Notes: generated by a model from the letters alone, not told the origin. A stretch of 64,000 bases of DNA from an uncultured Carboxylicivirga sp. (GCF_963674565.1 NZ_OY771430.1:3472001-3536000), one strand, 5' to 3'; positions 50,839-60,573 are shown, numbered from the stretch's first letter. Program-made: numbers and translations.

Positions 50839-53781
50839 TTACAATTTTCTGCTTACTTCAACCTCTTCGTAAGCCTCAATGATATCACCAACTTTTATAT
50901 CGTTGAATTTTTCGATATTCAAACCACATTCATAACCTGATGCAACCTCTTTTACATCATCTTTGAAGCGTTTCAATGATCCTAATTCTCCGGTATAAAC
51001 TACGATTCCATCGCGTATTATACGCACCTTATGAGTACGTTTTACTTTTCCTTCTTTCACCATACATCCGGCAATGGTACCCACTTTAGAAATTTTGAAT
51101 ACCTCACGAATTTCAACAGTTGCAGTAATCTGCTCTTTAATTTCTGGAGAAAGCATACCTTCCATTGCTGATTTTAATTCTTCGATAGCATCGTAGATGA
51201 TTGAATACAGACGGATATCGATTTCTTCTTTTTCTGCTAATCGACGAGCAGTCAATGAAGGACGAACCTGGAATCCAACTACAATAGCATTGGATGCAGC
51301 TGCCAACATAATATCCGATTCTGAAATCTGACCTACTGCCTTGTGAATAACATTCACCTGAATTTCTTCAGTCGATAATTTTATCAATGAATCAGATAAT
51401 GCTTCAATTGAACCATCCACATCACCTTTTACGATTACATTCAGTTCCTGGAAGTTTCCGATAGCAATACGACGACCGATCTCATCAAGCGTAATATGCT
51501 TTTTAGTACGCATACCTTGTTCGCGCTGTAACTGCTCACGTTTGTTTGCAATATCCTTCGCTTCACGCTCGTCTTCCATCACATTGAAACGCTCACCAGC
51601 CTGTGGTGCACCGTTCAAACCAAGAACCAAAGCAGGTTCTGATGGTCCAACTTCATCAACTTTCTGATTACGTTCGTTAAACATTGCTTTAACGTGTCCG
51701 TAATGTGAACCAGAAAGCATCATGTCACCTACACGTAAGGTACCTGCCTGAACAAGGAGTGTTGTAACGAAACCACGTCCTTTATCCAGGGATGATTCAA
51801 TAACACTACCCACAGCTCGTTTACCAGGATTTGCTTTTAATTCTAAAAGATCAGCTTCCAACAATACTTTTTCAAGTAATTCCTCTATGTTGATACCATT
51901 TTTAGCTGATATTTCCTGACACTGATATTTACCACCCCAGTCTTCAACCAGATAATTCATTTGAGCAAGCTCTTCTCTGATTCTGTCAGGATTAGCACCA
52001 GGCTTATCAATTTTGTTAATTGCAAATACAATCGGTACACCGGCAGCAGATGCATGGTTGATTGCCTCAACTGTCTGTGGCATCACGTTATCATCAGCTG
52101 CAATTATGATGATTGCAATATCTGTAATCTGAGCACCACGCGCACGCATCGCGGTAAACGCTTCGTGACCTGGTGTATCTAAGAATGTAATCTGACGACC
52201 ACTCTCAATTTTTACACTATATGCACCAATGTGCTGAGTAATACCTCCAGCCTCACCGGCAATTACGTTTGCACTACGAATATGGTCAAGTAATGATGTT
52301 TTACCATGGTCAACGTGTCCCATCACAGTAACGATAGGAGGACGTTCAATCAAATCTTCATCACTATCCTCCTCCTCAATAATGGATTCGGCAACATCAG
52401 CACTCACAAATTCAACAGTGTAACCAAACTCTTCAGCAACCAGGGTAAGTGTTTCAGCATCTAATCGCTGATTAATTGAAACAAACATACCGAGGCTCAT
52501 ACAAGTAGAGATAATTTGGTTCACTTGTACATCCATCATGTTAGCCAATTCATTAGCAGTAACAAACTCGGTTACTTTAATAATTGACTTTTCTTTTTCC
52601 TGTTGTTCCAAATCAGCCTGATGACGCTGTGACTGGGCTTCACGTTTTTCACGACGGTGCTTAGCTCCTTTGCTCTTACCTTTTGAGGTTAAACGAGCAA
52701 GCGTATCCTTGATTTGCTTTTGTACATCTTCTTCGTTAATCTCAGCCTTTTGCGGACGTTTCTTAACTTTCAGATTACGTTTTGAACGAACCTCTTTCTT
52801 CTCTCCCTGTCCTTGTGGTTTCTTTTCTCCACCAGCTTGAGGTTGTTGCTGCTTTTGGTTGATATCAACCTTTTCTTTATCTTTTTTGATGCGCTTACGT
52901 TTGCGCTTCTTACCGTTATCTTTATTCGCTTCTGTCTTAGTAGGTGTTGTTGGCAATTCAATCTTTCCAACAACGGTTGGTCCAGACAATTTTTTCACCT
53001 GAGTAGGACGAAATGCTCCTTCCTCTTCTGTCGCGCTGCTTTGTGATTCCTGTTTAGGAGCTTCTGCTTTTGGCGTTTCTTCCTTCTTGATTACCTCAGG
53101 TTTCTTAACAACAGGTTTCTCAGGTTTTCTTTCCTCTTGCTTTGGAGCTTCTGCTTTTGGAGCTTCTTTTTTAACTTCAACCTTTTTTGGAGGATTCAAG
53201 TCAATTTTACCAACTACTTTAGCTTCAGCAATTGGTTCCACCCGGGTTGGAATATGTTCAGGTTTCTTAACAACCTTTGCTTTTTCTTCCTTAACCTCTT
53301 CAGGCTTTTTCTCAACAGGCTTCTCAACTGGTTTCTCAACCTTAGGCTCTTCCTTTTTAGGAGCTTCAACCTTTGGAGCCTCAACAACCTTTGGAGTTTC
53401 TTTTTTAGGCTCAACCTTTTTAGGAGGATTTAAATCAATCTTACCAACCACCTTAGGTCCTTTTGCTTCATACTTGCGTTCTTCGGCAGCCGGAGCATCA
53501 TCCTCATCATCAAAATCTGAGTCATTATCTCCTTGAATATCTTCAATTGAGATTGACTCTTTTCTTGGTTTATCTTTGAATTTAGCTAGCTTTTCCGATT
53601 CTTTCTTTACATTAGAATCGCTACGGTATTCTTGTCCAAGTACCGAATACATTTCTTCCGATACCTTTGTATTAGGGTTACTTTCAACGTCATACCCTTT
53701 TTTATGCAAGAATTCCACAATGGTGCTAATTCCAACATTGAATTCACGAGCTACTTTACTAAGTCTTTTTCCAACTGCCAT
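50839..53781 (-). CDS. infB: Translation initiation factor IF-2
   Basis: The 980-residue protein has an IF2 N-terminal helical module (residues 1-50, VAREFNVGISTIVEFLHKKGY), a long Lys/Pro/Glu-rich linker (about 60-400) and the conserved GTPase core: GHVDHGKTSLLDHI near 487, DTPGHEAFTAMR, NKIDKPGANPD, then domains III-IV. It places initiator tRNA on the 30S subunit. The linker contains near-identical repeats of KVVGKIDLNPPKKV (two copies, and a third divergent VVGKIEL). Such elongated IF-2 linkers are normal in Bacteroidetes. It is the last gene of rimP-nusA-infB and has its own -7-like box upstream. Confidence 0.97.
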   Translation of the reverse strand: MAVGKRLSKVAREFNVGISTIVEFLHKKGYDVESNPNTKVSEEMYSVLGQEYRSDSNVKKESEKLAKFKDKPRKESISIEDIQGDNDSDFDDEDDAPAAEERKYEAKGPKVVGKIDLNPPKKVEPKKETPKVVEAPKVEAPKKEEPKVEKPVEKPVEKKPEEVKEEKAKVVKKPEHIPTRVEPIAEAKVVGKIDLNPPKKVEVKKEAPKAEAPKQEERKPEKPVVKKPEVIKKEETPKAEAPKQESQSSATEEEGAFRPTQVKKLSGPTVVGKIELPTTPTKTEANKDNGKKRKRKRIKKDKEKVDINQKQQQPQAGGEKKPQGQGEKKEVRSKRNLKVKKRPQKAEINEEDVQKQIKDTLARLTSKGKSKGAKHRREKREAQSQRHQADLEQQEKEKSIIKVTEFVTANELANMMDVQVNQIISTCMSLGMFVSINQRLDAETLTLVAEEFGYTVEFVSADVAESIIEEEDSDEDLIERPPIVTVMGHVDHGKTSLLDHIRSANVIAGEAGGITQHIGAYSVKIESGRQITFLDTPGHEAFTAMRARGAQITDIAIIIIAADDNVMPQTVEAINHASAAGVPIVFAINKIDKPGANPDRIREELAQMNYLVEDWGGKYQCQEISAKNGINIEELLEKVLLEADLLELKANPGKRAVGSVIESSLDKGRGFVTTLLVQAGTLRVGDMMLSGSHYGHVKAMFNERNQKVDEVGPSEPALVLGLNGAPQAGERFNVMEDEREAKDIANKREQLQREQGMRTKKHITLDEIGRRIAIGNFQELNVIVKGDVDGSIEALSDSLIKLSTEEIQVNVIHKAVGQISESDIMLAAASNAIVVGFQVRPSLTARRLAEKEEIDIRLYSIIYDAIEELKSAMEGMLSPEIKEQITATVEIREVFKISKVGTIAGCMVKEGKVKRTHKVRIIRDGIVVYTGELGSLKRFKDDVKEVASGYECGLNIEKFNDIKVGDIIEAYEEVEVSRKL

Positions 53782-53834
53782 ATAACAGGACTATTCTTTA
53801 CAAGTTAATTTTGTTTGGACAATGCTTTGCGACG

Positions 53835-53842
53835 CAAATATA
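53835..53842 (-). promoter_or_regulatory. Possible internal -7 box before infB
   Basis: On the minus strand TATATTTG matches TAnnTTTG, between the nusA stop and the infB start. It could allow IF-2 expression apart from rimP and nusA. No matching -33 element is clear. Confidence 0.3.
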
Positions 53843-53847
53843 GCGAT

Positions 53848-55083
53848 TTATTCAAATTCAGCGCTTAATATGCTCCTAATCTCACGAATGGTTTCTTCTT
53901 CCAAATCAGTACGTTTAACTAAATCTTCCACTGAAAGATCCAGTACTGATTTTGCAGTATCGCATCCAATCGCTTTTAATTCGTCCAAAATCCAAGCTTC
54001 TATTTCATCAGAGAACTCATCCAACTTAACGTCTTCATCATCCTCATCAACCTCGCGGTATACATCCAATTCATAACCAGTCAACTGACCAGCCAATCGA
54101 ATATTTAAACCACCTTTACCAATTGCCAATGATACTTCTTCAGGACGCAAATAAACCTCGGCACGACCTTGGTCTTCCAAAATCTTAATGTTTGTGATTT
54201 TAGCCGGATTTAATGCCCTTTGAATAAATAACTGTGTATTGGCTGTATAGTTTATTACATCAATATTTTCGTTTCTCAACTCACGTACAATACCATGAAT
54301 ACGTGAACCTTTCATTCCCACACAAGCTCCAACAGGATCAATTCTTTCATCATACGATTCAACAGCTACTTTAGCTCTTTCACCTGGTACACGAACAATT
54401 TTCTTAATTGTAATTAAACCATCAAAAATTTCGGGTACTTCCAATTCGAATAATCTCTCAAGGAAGACTGGTGATGTACGGGAAAGAATAATCAAGGGAT
54501 TATTGTTACGGATTTCAACGCGAATTACAACCGCTCTTACACTGTCTCCCTTACGGAAGAAATCTGAAGGAATCTGCTCTGCCTTCGGCAAGATCAGTTC
54601 ATTACCTTCATCATCAATAATAAGAATTTCGCGTTTCCAGATCTGATAAACTTCTCCGGTAACAATTTCACCAATGCGATCTTTATACTTGTGATAGATG
54701 TTATCTTTTTCCAATTCCAAAATACGAGCCGACAAATTTTGTCGAAGACTCAAAATTGCACGACGACCAAAGTCAAGGAATTTAACTTCATCAGTAACTT
54801 CCTCTCCAAGTTCGTAATCATCATCAATTTTCTTTGCTTCTGTTAATGAAATCTGCAAGTTTGGATCTTCCAGATCTTCATCTTTAACAACTTCGCGGTT
54901 ACGCCATATCTCAAAGTCACCTTTGTCATCATTAATGATTACATCGAAGTTTTCATCTGTTCCAAATCTCTTGATTAAAACACTTCGAAATGCATCTTCC
55001 AAAACACTGATCATGGTTGCACGATCAATATTTTTTAATTCTTTGAACTCTGAAAACGTATCTATCAGATTAATATTTTCCAT
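53848..55083 (-). CDS. nusA: Transcription termination/antitermination factor NusA
   Basis: The 411-residue protein has the N-terminal RNA-polymerase-binding domain (residues about 1-130), an S1 domain (about 133-200, GEIVTGEVYQI), two KH domains (with VGACVGMKGSRIHGIV near residue 250 and LAIGKGGLNIRLAGQLTG near 316), and a short C-terminal helix-hairpin-helix. It binds nascent RNA and controls pausing and termination. It lies 12 bases after rimP and 66 before infB in the conserved order. Confidence 0.97.
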   Translation of the reverse strand: MENINLIDTFSEFKELKNIDRATMISVLEDAFRSVLIKRFGTDENFDVIINDDKGDFEIWRNREVVKDEDLEDPNLQISLTEAKKIDDDYELGEEVTDEVKFLDFGRRAILSLRQNLSARILELEKDNIYHKYKDRIGEIVTGEVYQIWKREILIIDDEGNELILPKAEQIPSDFFRKGDSVRAVVIRVEIRNNNPLIILSRTSPVFLERLFELEVPEIFDGLITIKKIVRVPGERAKVAVESYDERIDPVGACVGMKGSRIHGIVRELRNENIDVINYTANTQLFIQRALNPAKITNIKILEDQGRAEVYLRPEEVSLAIGKGGLNIRLAGQLTGYELDVYREVDEDDEDVKLDEFSDEIEAWILDELKAIGCDTAKSVLDLSVEDLVKRTDLEEETIREIRSILSAEFE

Positions 55084-55095
55084 ACCTCGGAATAT

Positions 55096-55560
55096 TTAAA
55101 AAGATATAATGTCTTTTACCTGTTTAACCTCATCAAATTTAAAATCAATCAAACGCACTTGCAATTCTTTACGCTTTTTGCCTTCCAACTTCACTTTTTC
55201 TTCTACTTCAACACTAAAGCCATCCTCTGCAACTGTCGTTAATTTACCTTTTACTTTAGCACCATCAGCCGTTAGCACTTCCACATCGTTCCCAATGTTT
55301 TTATGATACTGGCGTTTTACCTTAAAAGGCTGACCAATACCTGCTGATGACACTTCCAACTCAAAATCCTCCACTTCACGATCTAATTGCGAATCTATCA
55401 ACTTACTTACTTCAATACAGTAACTGATAGGAATACCATTGTCGCTATCGATAACCAAGACAATTTTATTTCCTGGTCGAACGGCCAATTCAACGATAAA
55501 CACATCATCCTCATTGAATTTAGCAGTGACAATATTTTCAATTAATGTTGGATCAATCAT
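55096..55560 (-). CDS. rimP: Ribosome maturation factor RimP
   Basis: The 154-residue protein has the RimP N-terminal alpha/beta domain (FIVELAVRPGNKIVLVIDSDNG near residues 22-43, CIEVSKLIDSQLDRE, FELEVSSAGIGQPFK) and a C-terminal beta domain. It helps mature the 30S subunit. It is the first gene of the minus-strand rimP-nusA-infB operon, behind a clear promoter and a leader hairpin. Confidence 0.95.
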   Translation of the reverse strand: MIDPTLIENIVTAKFNEDDVFIVELAVRPGNKIVLVIDSDNGIPISYCIEVSKLIDSQLDREVEDFELEVSSAGIGQPFKVKRQYHKNIGNDVEVLTADGAKVKGKLTTVAEDGFSVEVEEKVKLEGKKRKELQVRLIDFKFDEVKQVKDIISF

Positions 55561-55577
55561 TTTTTAAGTGTAATAAA

Positions 55578-55602
55578 ATAGGGGACTGCAATCGTCCCCT
55601 AT
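55578..55602 (-). promoter_or_regulatory. Leader hairpin upstream of rimP, possible attenuator
   Basis: On the minus strand ATAGGGGAC pairs with GTCCCCTAT around a 7-base loop, followed by ATTTTATT. It lies between the promoter at 55625-55656 and the rimP start, so it would be in the mRNA leader. The 9-bp stem plus U-rich tail resembles a weak intrinsic terminator, a possible feedback site. Confidence 0.5.
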
Positions 55603-55624
55603 ACCTTTTTTCGGTAAATCTCCG

Positions 55625-55656
55625 CAAAGATAACTATTAATCAGTATTATTCCAAA
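55625..55656 (-). promoter_or_regulatory. Promoter of rimP-nusA-infB
   Basis: On the minus strand TTTG (55656-55653) and TATCTTTG (55632-55625) are separated by 20 bases, an almost ideal Bacteroidetes -33/-7 pair. It gives a leader of about 60 bases before the rimP ATG. Confidence 0.65.
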
Positions 55657-55818
55657 CTTATTAGATGACCTGACAAATAATAATCAATTACTCAATAAGT
55701 CATTTTACCATTTCATGTGTATAAATAAAGGTTTAAAGCATCTTTTACTGCAATACAAGCAGCTATTTTGTATCTTGCGTCCCCAATCAGATAATTTGGA
55801 CTCAACCCCAATTAAGAA

Positions 55819-57057
55819 ATGTCAACAGGAAACAAAAGAAAAATAATTAACGATCCGGTCTATGGATTCATAAAGGTGCCTTTCGACATCATTTACGACT
55901 TAATGGAACACCCCTATATTCAACGTTTGAGAAGAATAAGGCAATTAGGCCTTACTCACTTTGTTTATCCGGGTGCCATGCATACCCGATTTCAACATGC
56001 CATGGGCGCCATGCATCTGATGAACTCAGCCGTTGACATCCTTCGATCTAAAGGTCATGAGATTACTGAAGAAGAATCAAAAGCCGTTCATGCAGCAATT
56101 TTGCTTCACGACATTGGCCATGGTCCTTTTAGTCATGTTCTGGAAAACACCTTACTTGAGGTTGACCACGAAGACATCTCCAAACTGATGATGGAAGAAC
56201 TCAACAAAGAGTTCGATAACCAGTTGGATTTGACCCTTCAGATATTTAATAACACATATCATAAGAAATTCCTTCACCAACTTGTATCTAGTCAATTAGA
56301 TATGGACAGACTGGACTACCTGAAACGCGACAGCTTTTTTACAGGCGTTTCAGAGGGTGTTATCGGATCTGATCGTATAATAAAGATGTTGAATATTCAT
56401 GAAGATTCATTGGTGATTGAATCAAAGGGAATTTATTCCATTGAAAAATTTCTGGTTGCCCGTCGTCTGATGTATTGGCAGGTTTATCTTCATAAAACAG
56501 CACTGGCTGCTGAGCAAATGTTGATACATATATTAAAACGTGCCCGCCAGTTGGTTTCTGAAGGCAAAGAGTTATTTGCTCCTCCTCACTTGTTATTTTT
56601 TATGAAGCAGAAACCAACCATTGATGATTTTCAGACACAAAAAGAAATAATTCAACATTTTTCGTTATTGGATGATGATGATATTATGAGTTCAATAAAA
56701 GTCTGGACTTCTCATCCGGATAAAATTCTGTCCAACCTGGCAACCAATTTTGTTGGAAGAAAATTATTTAGAGTTGCTTTTTCCAATACTGTTTTTAAAG
56801 CCAGTCAAATAAAAGAATTAAAAAAAGCTGTTGCAGATCAAATGCAGTTAACAAATACTGATGACGCAGATTACTTTGTAATTGCGAATCATATTTCCAA
56901 TAATGCATACAGCAAAAACGATGACCGCATCAATATATTATTTAGCGACGGGAGCATAAAAGATATCGCTTCGGCATCTGACATGCTTAATATTTCGGTA
57001 TTAGGTAAAACAGTAACAAAACATTACTTGTGCCATCCAAAATCCGTTCATTCATAG
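55819..57057 (+). CDS. HD-domain phosphohydrolase (SAMHD1/dGTPase-like)
   Basis: The 412-residue cytoplasmic protein carries the HD-superfamily metal motifs: HTRFQHAMGAMHLMN near residues 55-69, ILLHDIGHGPFSH near 95-107, and LDMDRLDYLKRD near 164. The protein resembles the bacterial HD proteins related to SAMHD1 and deoxynucleotide triphosphohydrolases. The substrate, a nucleotide or nucleotide second messenger, cannot be assigned. It precedes lpxD by 150 bases, which include a -7 box, so it is probably a separate unit from the lipid A genes. Confidence 0.9.
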   Translation: MSTGNKRKIINDPVYGFIKVPFDIIYDLMEHPYIQRLRRIRQLGLTHFVYPGAMHTRFQHAMGAMHLMNSAVDILRSKGHEITEEESKAVHAAILLHDIGHGPFSHVLENTLLEVDHEDISKLMMEELNKEFDNQLDLTLQIFNNTYHKKFLHQLVSSQLDMDRLDYLKRDSFFTGVSEGVIGSDRIIKMLNIHEDSLVIESKGIYSIEKFLVARRLMYWQVYLHKTALAAEQMLIHILKRARQLVSEGKELFAPPHLLFFMKQKPTIDDFQTQKEIIQHFSLLDDDDIMSSIKVWTSHPDKILSNLATNFVGRKLFRVAFSNTVFKASQIKELKKAVADQMQLTNTDDADYFVIANHISNNAYSKNDDRINILFSDGSIKDIASASDMLNISVLGKTVTKHYLCHPKSVHS

Positions 57058-57112
57058 ACAGATCAGTCAAATGTTTACATTTTTTAAAGTCAATATATTT
57101 ACTAGCTTTGCA

Positions 57113-57120
57113 TCAAATTT
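57113..57120 (+). promoter_or_regulatory. -7 box upstream of the lpxD operon
   Basis: TAGCTTTG is a perfect TAnnTTTG match, 87 bases before the lpxD ATG. No TTG lies at the usual spacing upstream. Confidence 0.4.
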
Positions 57121-57207
57121 TTACAGACAAAGCCAAAATAATAGCGTATTTTTACGCATTGAAAACTAGTCTTACGTGAGGCAAGTATTCATAAACCAAA
57201 GAATTAA

Positions 57208-58236
57208 ATGAAATTTACAGCAGGTCAGATTGCAGAATTATTAAATGGCAAAGTTGAAGGAAATCAAGACGCCATTGTTAAAAATGTTTCAAAGATAGAA
57301 GATGGAAAACCTGAAACATTAACTTTTTTGGCCAACCCCAAATACACGCACTTCATTTATGAAACAAAAGCAGATGTTGTTATTGTAAACGAGTCTTTTG
57401 TTGCAGAAAAAGATATTACAACTACATTAATCAGAGTACCTGATGCCTACCAGGCACTTGCTCAATTACTGGAAATGTACGAACAAAGCCAGCCGAAGAA
57501 AACCGGAGTAGAGCAACCATCTTTTGTTGATGCTAGTGCGAAAATTGGCGACTTTGCTTACATAGGAGCATTCAGCTATATTGGAGAAAATGTTACGATT
57601 GGCAACAACGTTCAGATTCATCCACAAGTATATATAGGTGATAATGTTAAGATTGGCGATAATACAACCCTTTTCCCAGGCGCAAAAGTTTATAAAAACT
57701 GTGTAATAGGAAATCATTGTACTATTCATGCGGGTGCTGTTATTGGTAGTGATGGCTTTGGTTTTGCCCCTGCTGCCAATAATGAATATAAAAAGGTACC
57801 ACAAATTGGTAATGTTATTTTAAAAGATCATGTTGAAATAGGTGCCAACACCACTGTTGACAGAGCTACTATGGGTGCTACTGTAATTAATAAGGGTGTT
57901 AAACTGGATAACCTGGTTCAGATTGCACACAATGTAGAGATCGGTGAAAACACTGTTATTGCTGCTCAGTCAGGTATAGCAGGCTCAACAAAAATCGGAG
58001 CAGATTGTATGTTCGGCGGTCAGACAGGTATTTCAGGTCACATACAAATTGCCAATAAAACCAAATTAGGAGCACAAACGGGGGTATCTAAATCTATCAA
58101 AAAAGAAGATACCATCCACTTGGGCAGTCCTTCAATGGAGATAATGAATTTCAATAAAGCATACGTTCTATTCAGGAAGCTACCTGAATTGAAAAAAGCA
58201 ATTGACGAGTTATTACAACAAGCGAATAACGCTTAA
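57208..58236 (+). CDS. lpxD: UDP-3-O-acylglucosamine N-acyltransferase LpxD
   Basis: The 342-residue enzyme has an N-terminal uridine-binding domain (residues 1-100), a left-handed parallel beta helix of hexapeptide repeats (about 105-295, e.g. IGDFAYIGAFSYIG) and a C-terminal helix. The catalytic His lies in QIAHNVEIGEN near residue 238. It adds the N-linked hydroxyacyl chain to UDP-3-acyl-glucosamine, the third lipid A step. It begins the lpxD-lpxC/fabZ-lpxA operon. Length is normal. Confidence 0.96.
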   Translation: MKFTAGQIAELLNGKVEGNQDAIVKNVSKIEDGKPETLTFLANPKYTHFIYETKADVVIVNESFVAEKDITTTLIRVPDAYQALAQLLEMYEQSQPKKTGVEQPSFVDASAKIGDFAYIGAFSYIGENVTIGNNVQIHPQVYIGDNVKIGDNTTLFPGAKVYKNCVIGNHCTIHAGAVIGSDGFGFAPAANNEYKKVPQIGNVILKDHVEIGANTTVDRATMGATVINKGVKLDNLVQIAHNVEIGENTVIAAQSGIAGSTKIGADCMFGGQTGISGHIQIANKTKLGAQTGVSKSIKKEDTIHLGSPSMEIMNFNKAYVLFRKLPELKKAIDELLQQANNA

Positions 58237-58267
58237 TTTTTTTGTTTGAAAGAGTAGATTAGAATAT

Positions 58268-59674
58268 ATGGTTGAAAAGCAAAAAACACTCAAAAAAGCG
58301 ATAAACCTTAGTGGCACTGGTTTGCATACAGGAGCAAATGTAAATCTTACTATTCATCCTGCCCCTGCCAACCATGGATATAAATTTAAAAGAGTTGACT
58401 TAGAAGGACAACCTGTAATTGATGCCTTGGCTGATAATGTAACAATGACTCAAAGAGGCACTGTCTTAGCTAAAGGCGATGCTACTGTAAGCACTATAGA
58501 GCACTGTTTATCAGCTCTTGTTGCATTTAAAATTGACAACTGTCTTATTGAGGTTGATGGTCCGGAAGTACCAATACTTGACGGTAGTGCCAAATATTTT
58601 GTACAGGCACTCAAAGAAGCAGGTACAGAGGAACAAGATGAAGAACGAAAGTACTTCATTGTTAAAGAGAAGATGGTGTATGAAAACCAGGAGAAAGGGA
58701 TTAAAATTGTTGCACTTCCTGATGATGAATTCAGTGCCGATGTAAGGATTTCTTTTGACAAATCTTTATTACTGGCAAATCAATACGCGACACTTGATTC
58801 CCTGGATGATTTCGAAGAAGAAGTAAGTGCCTGCAGAACATTTGTTTTTCTACATGAACTGGAACCTCTTCTAAAAAACAACCTGATTAAAGGTGGTGAC
58901 CTCGACAATGCAATCATCATTATCGACAAAGAAATATCTCAGGAAGAGCTTGACAACCTGGCTGATTTATTCAATAAGCCAAGAGTTGAAGTTCAACCTA
59001 CGGGAGTACTAAATAATATTGAGTTGGTTCATCCGAATGAGCCTGCCCGTCATAAATTATTGGATGTAATTGGTGATTTAGCCCTTTGTGGCATGCCAAT
59101 TAAAGGACGTATCATTGCCACTCGTCCTGGTCATATGGCCAATACCGAGTTTGCAAAACTGATTCGCAAAGAGATCAAGAAAAGAGCTCTTCGTCCGGAA
59201 ACTCCACCTTACGATGTAAATAAGGAACCTATTTATGATATCAATGATATCAAAAGTATGTTACCTCACCGCCCCCCATTTTTGTTAGTTGATAAGATTA
59301 TTGAACTTAACGAAAAATCAATCGTGGGCATTAAAAACGTGACCATGAACGAACCTTTCTTTGTGGGGCACTTTCCAAATGAACCTGTAATGCCGGCTGT
59401 TTTGCAAATTGAAGCAATGGCTCAGACAGGAGGAATTTTTGTACTTAGTCAATTAGACGATCCTAGTGCATATAGTACTTACTTCTTAAAAATTGACAAT
59501 GTAAAGCTTCGTAAAAAAGTTGTACCTGGAGATACTCTTATATTCAAACTTGAATTGATGAGCGAATTCAGAAGAGGAATGGCCAACATGAAAGGAACAG
59601 CCTTTGTTGGTGATGCCATTGTATCGGAAGGTGAATTTGTTGCACAGGTAATAAAAAATAAAGACATTAAATAA
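58268..59674 (+). CDS. lpxC/fabZ: Bifunctional LpxC deacetylase / FabZ dehydratase
   Basis: One 468-residue frame encodes LpxC (residues 1-305) and FabZ (about 318-468). LpxC keeps its zinc residues: His in STIEHCLSAL, then His and Asp in HKLLDVIGDLAL, with the catalytic His in RPGHMANTEFAKL. FabZ has MLPHRPPFLLVDK and GHFPNEPVMPAVLQIEAMAQTGG, with His and Glu at the active site. LpxC commits UDP-acyl-GlcNAc to lipid A, while FabZ makes unsaturated acyl-ACP for fatty acids; both use 3-hydroxyacyl-ACP, so the fusion links lipid A and membrane lipid supply. The fusion is a known trait of Bacteroidetes and Chlorobi. lpxA follows 53 bases later. Confidence 0.97.
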   Translation: MVEKQKTLKKAINLSGTGLHTGANVNLTIHPAPANHGYKFKRVDLEGQPVIDALADNVTMTQRGTVLAKGDATVSTIEHCLSALVAFKIDNCLIEVDGPEVPILDGSAKYFVQALKEAGTEEQDEERKYFIVKEKMVYENQEKGIKIVALPDDEFSADVRISFDKSLLLANQYATLDSLDDFEEEVSACRTFVFLHELEPLLKNNLIKGGDLDNAIIIIDKEISQEELDNLADLFNKPRVEVQPTGVLNNIELVHPNEPARHKLLDVIGDLALCGMPIKGRIIATRPGHMANTEFAKLIRKEIKKRALRPETPPYDVNKEPIYDINDIKSMLPHRPPFLLVDKIIELNEKSIVGIKNVTMNEPFFVGHFPNEPVMPAVLQIEAMAQTGGIFVLSQLDDPSAYSTYFLKIDNVKLRKKVVPGDTLIFKLELMSEFRRGMANMKGTAFVGDAIVSEGEFVAQVIKNKDIK

Positions 59675-59727
59675 TCAGCAATCGTTCAGGTCTTTTTGAC
59701 AAAAATGACGCAATAAACAAATAACAA

Positions 59728-60516
59728 ATGAAACAACCATTAGCATATATCCACCCTGAAGCAAAAATTGCTCCTAATGTGGTTATTGAACCATTTGTAA
59801 CCATCGATAAAAATGTTGTTATTGAAGAAGGTACTACAATTGGATCAAATGTTACCATTCTTGAAGGTTCGAGAATTGGAAAGAACTGTAACATATTTCC
59901 TGGTGCAGTAATTGGTGCTATTCCTCAAGACCTAAAATTTGCAGGAGAAGAAACAACGGCTGAAATTGGTAATAATACAACCATCAGAGAGTGCGTTACT
60001 GTAAACCGCGGTACAAAAGCCAAAGGAAAAACAGTGGTTGGAAGCAACTGCTTATTAATGGCCTATACCCATATTGCTCATGATGCCATTATTGGTGACA
60101 ATGTTATTTTAGCCAATGCAGTTCAGGTTGCCGGTGAAGTTATTATTGACGACTGGGCAATTATCGGTGGTACATCGGCTATTCACCAGTTTGTTCACAT
60201 TGGTGCACATGTTATGGTTGCAGGTGGAACCTTAATTGGTAAGGATGTTCCTCCATATGTAAAAGCAGGTCGTGAGCGTATTTCTTATGCCGGAGTAAAT
60301 TCAATTGGTTTACGTCGTCGTAATTACACAAACGATCAAATCCGTGATATTCAAAATATTTACAGATACCTTTTCCAAATGGGATTAAACAACTCTGATG
60401 CCATTGAACGCATCGAAGCTGAGCTTCCTGCTTCGAAAGAACGCGATGAGATAATTCTGTTTGTAAGAAACTCTCAAAGAGGTATTATTAAAGGATATTA
60501 TCCTGACAGAGACTAA
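59728..60516 (+). CDS. lpxA: UDP-N-acetylglucosamine O-acyltransferase LpxA
   Basis: The 262-residue enzyme consists of a left-handed beta helix of hexapeptide repeats followed by a helical C-terminal domain (from about residue 190, GVNSIGLRRRNY). The catalytic His is in AYTHIAHDAIIGDN near residue 113, and the HQFVHIGAHVMVAGG block is conserved. It performs the first acylation of lipid A synthesis. It is last in the lpx operon and is followed by a bidirectional terminator shared with gcvH. Confidence 0.97.
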   Translation: MKQPLAYIHPEAKIAPNVVIEPFVTIDKNVVIEEGTTIGSNVTILEGSRIGKNCNIFPGAVIGAIPQDLKFAGEETTAEIGNNTTIRECVTVNRGTKAKGKTVVGSNCLLMAYTHIAHDAIIGDNVILANAVQVAGEVIIDDWAIIGGTSAIHQFVHIGAHVMVAGGTLIGKDVPPYVKAGRERISYAGVNSIGLRRRNYTNDQIRDIQNIYRYLFQMGLNNSDAIERIEAELPASKERDEIILFVRNSQRGIIKGYYPDRD

Positions 60517-60529
60517 CTCTATCAGGCAT

Positions 60530-60558
60530 AAAAAAAGCGGCTAATAGCCGCTTTTTTT
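60530..60558. terminator. Bidirectional terminator between lpxA and gcvH
   Basis: AGCGGCT and AGCCGCT form a perfect stem with an AAT loop, flanked by A6 on the left and T7 on the right, so it can act on both strands between convergent genes. Confidence 0.92.
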
Positions 60559-60573
60559 ATTATATGGTATCGA

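Noticed and set aside
53087..53536. Plus-strand open frame of 149 residues with Ser/Phe/Gly repeats, and nearby frames at 52813-53046 and 53137-53433
   Set aside because: These are antisense shadows of the Lys/Pro/Glu-rich IF-2 linker; the repeats come from the linker's repeated codons, and the real gene is on the other strand.
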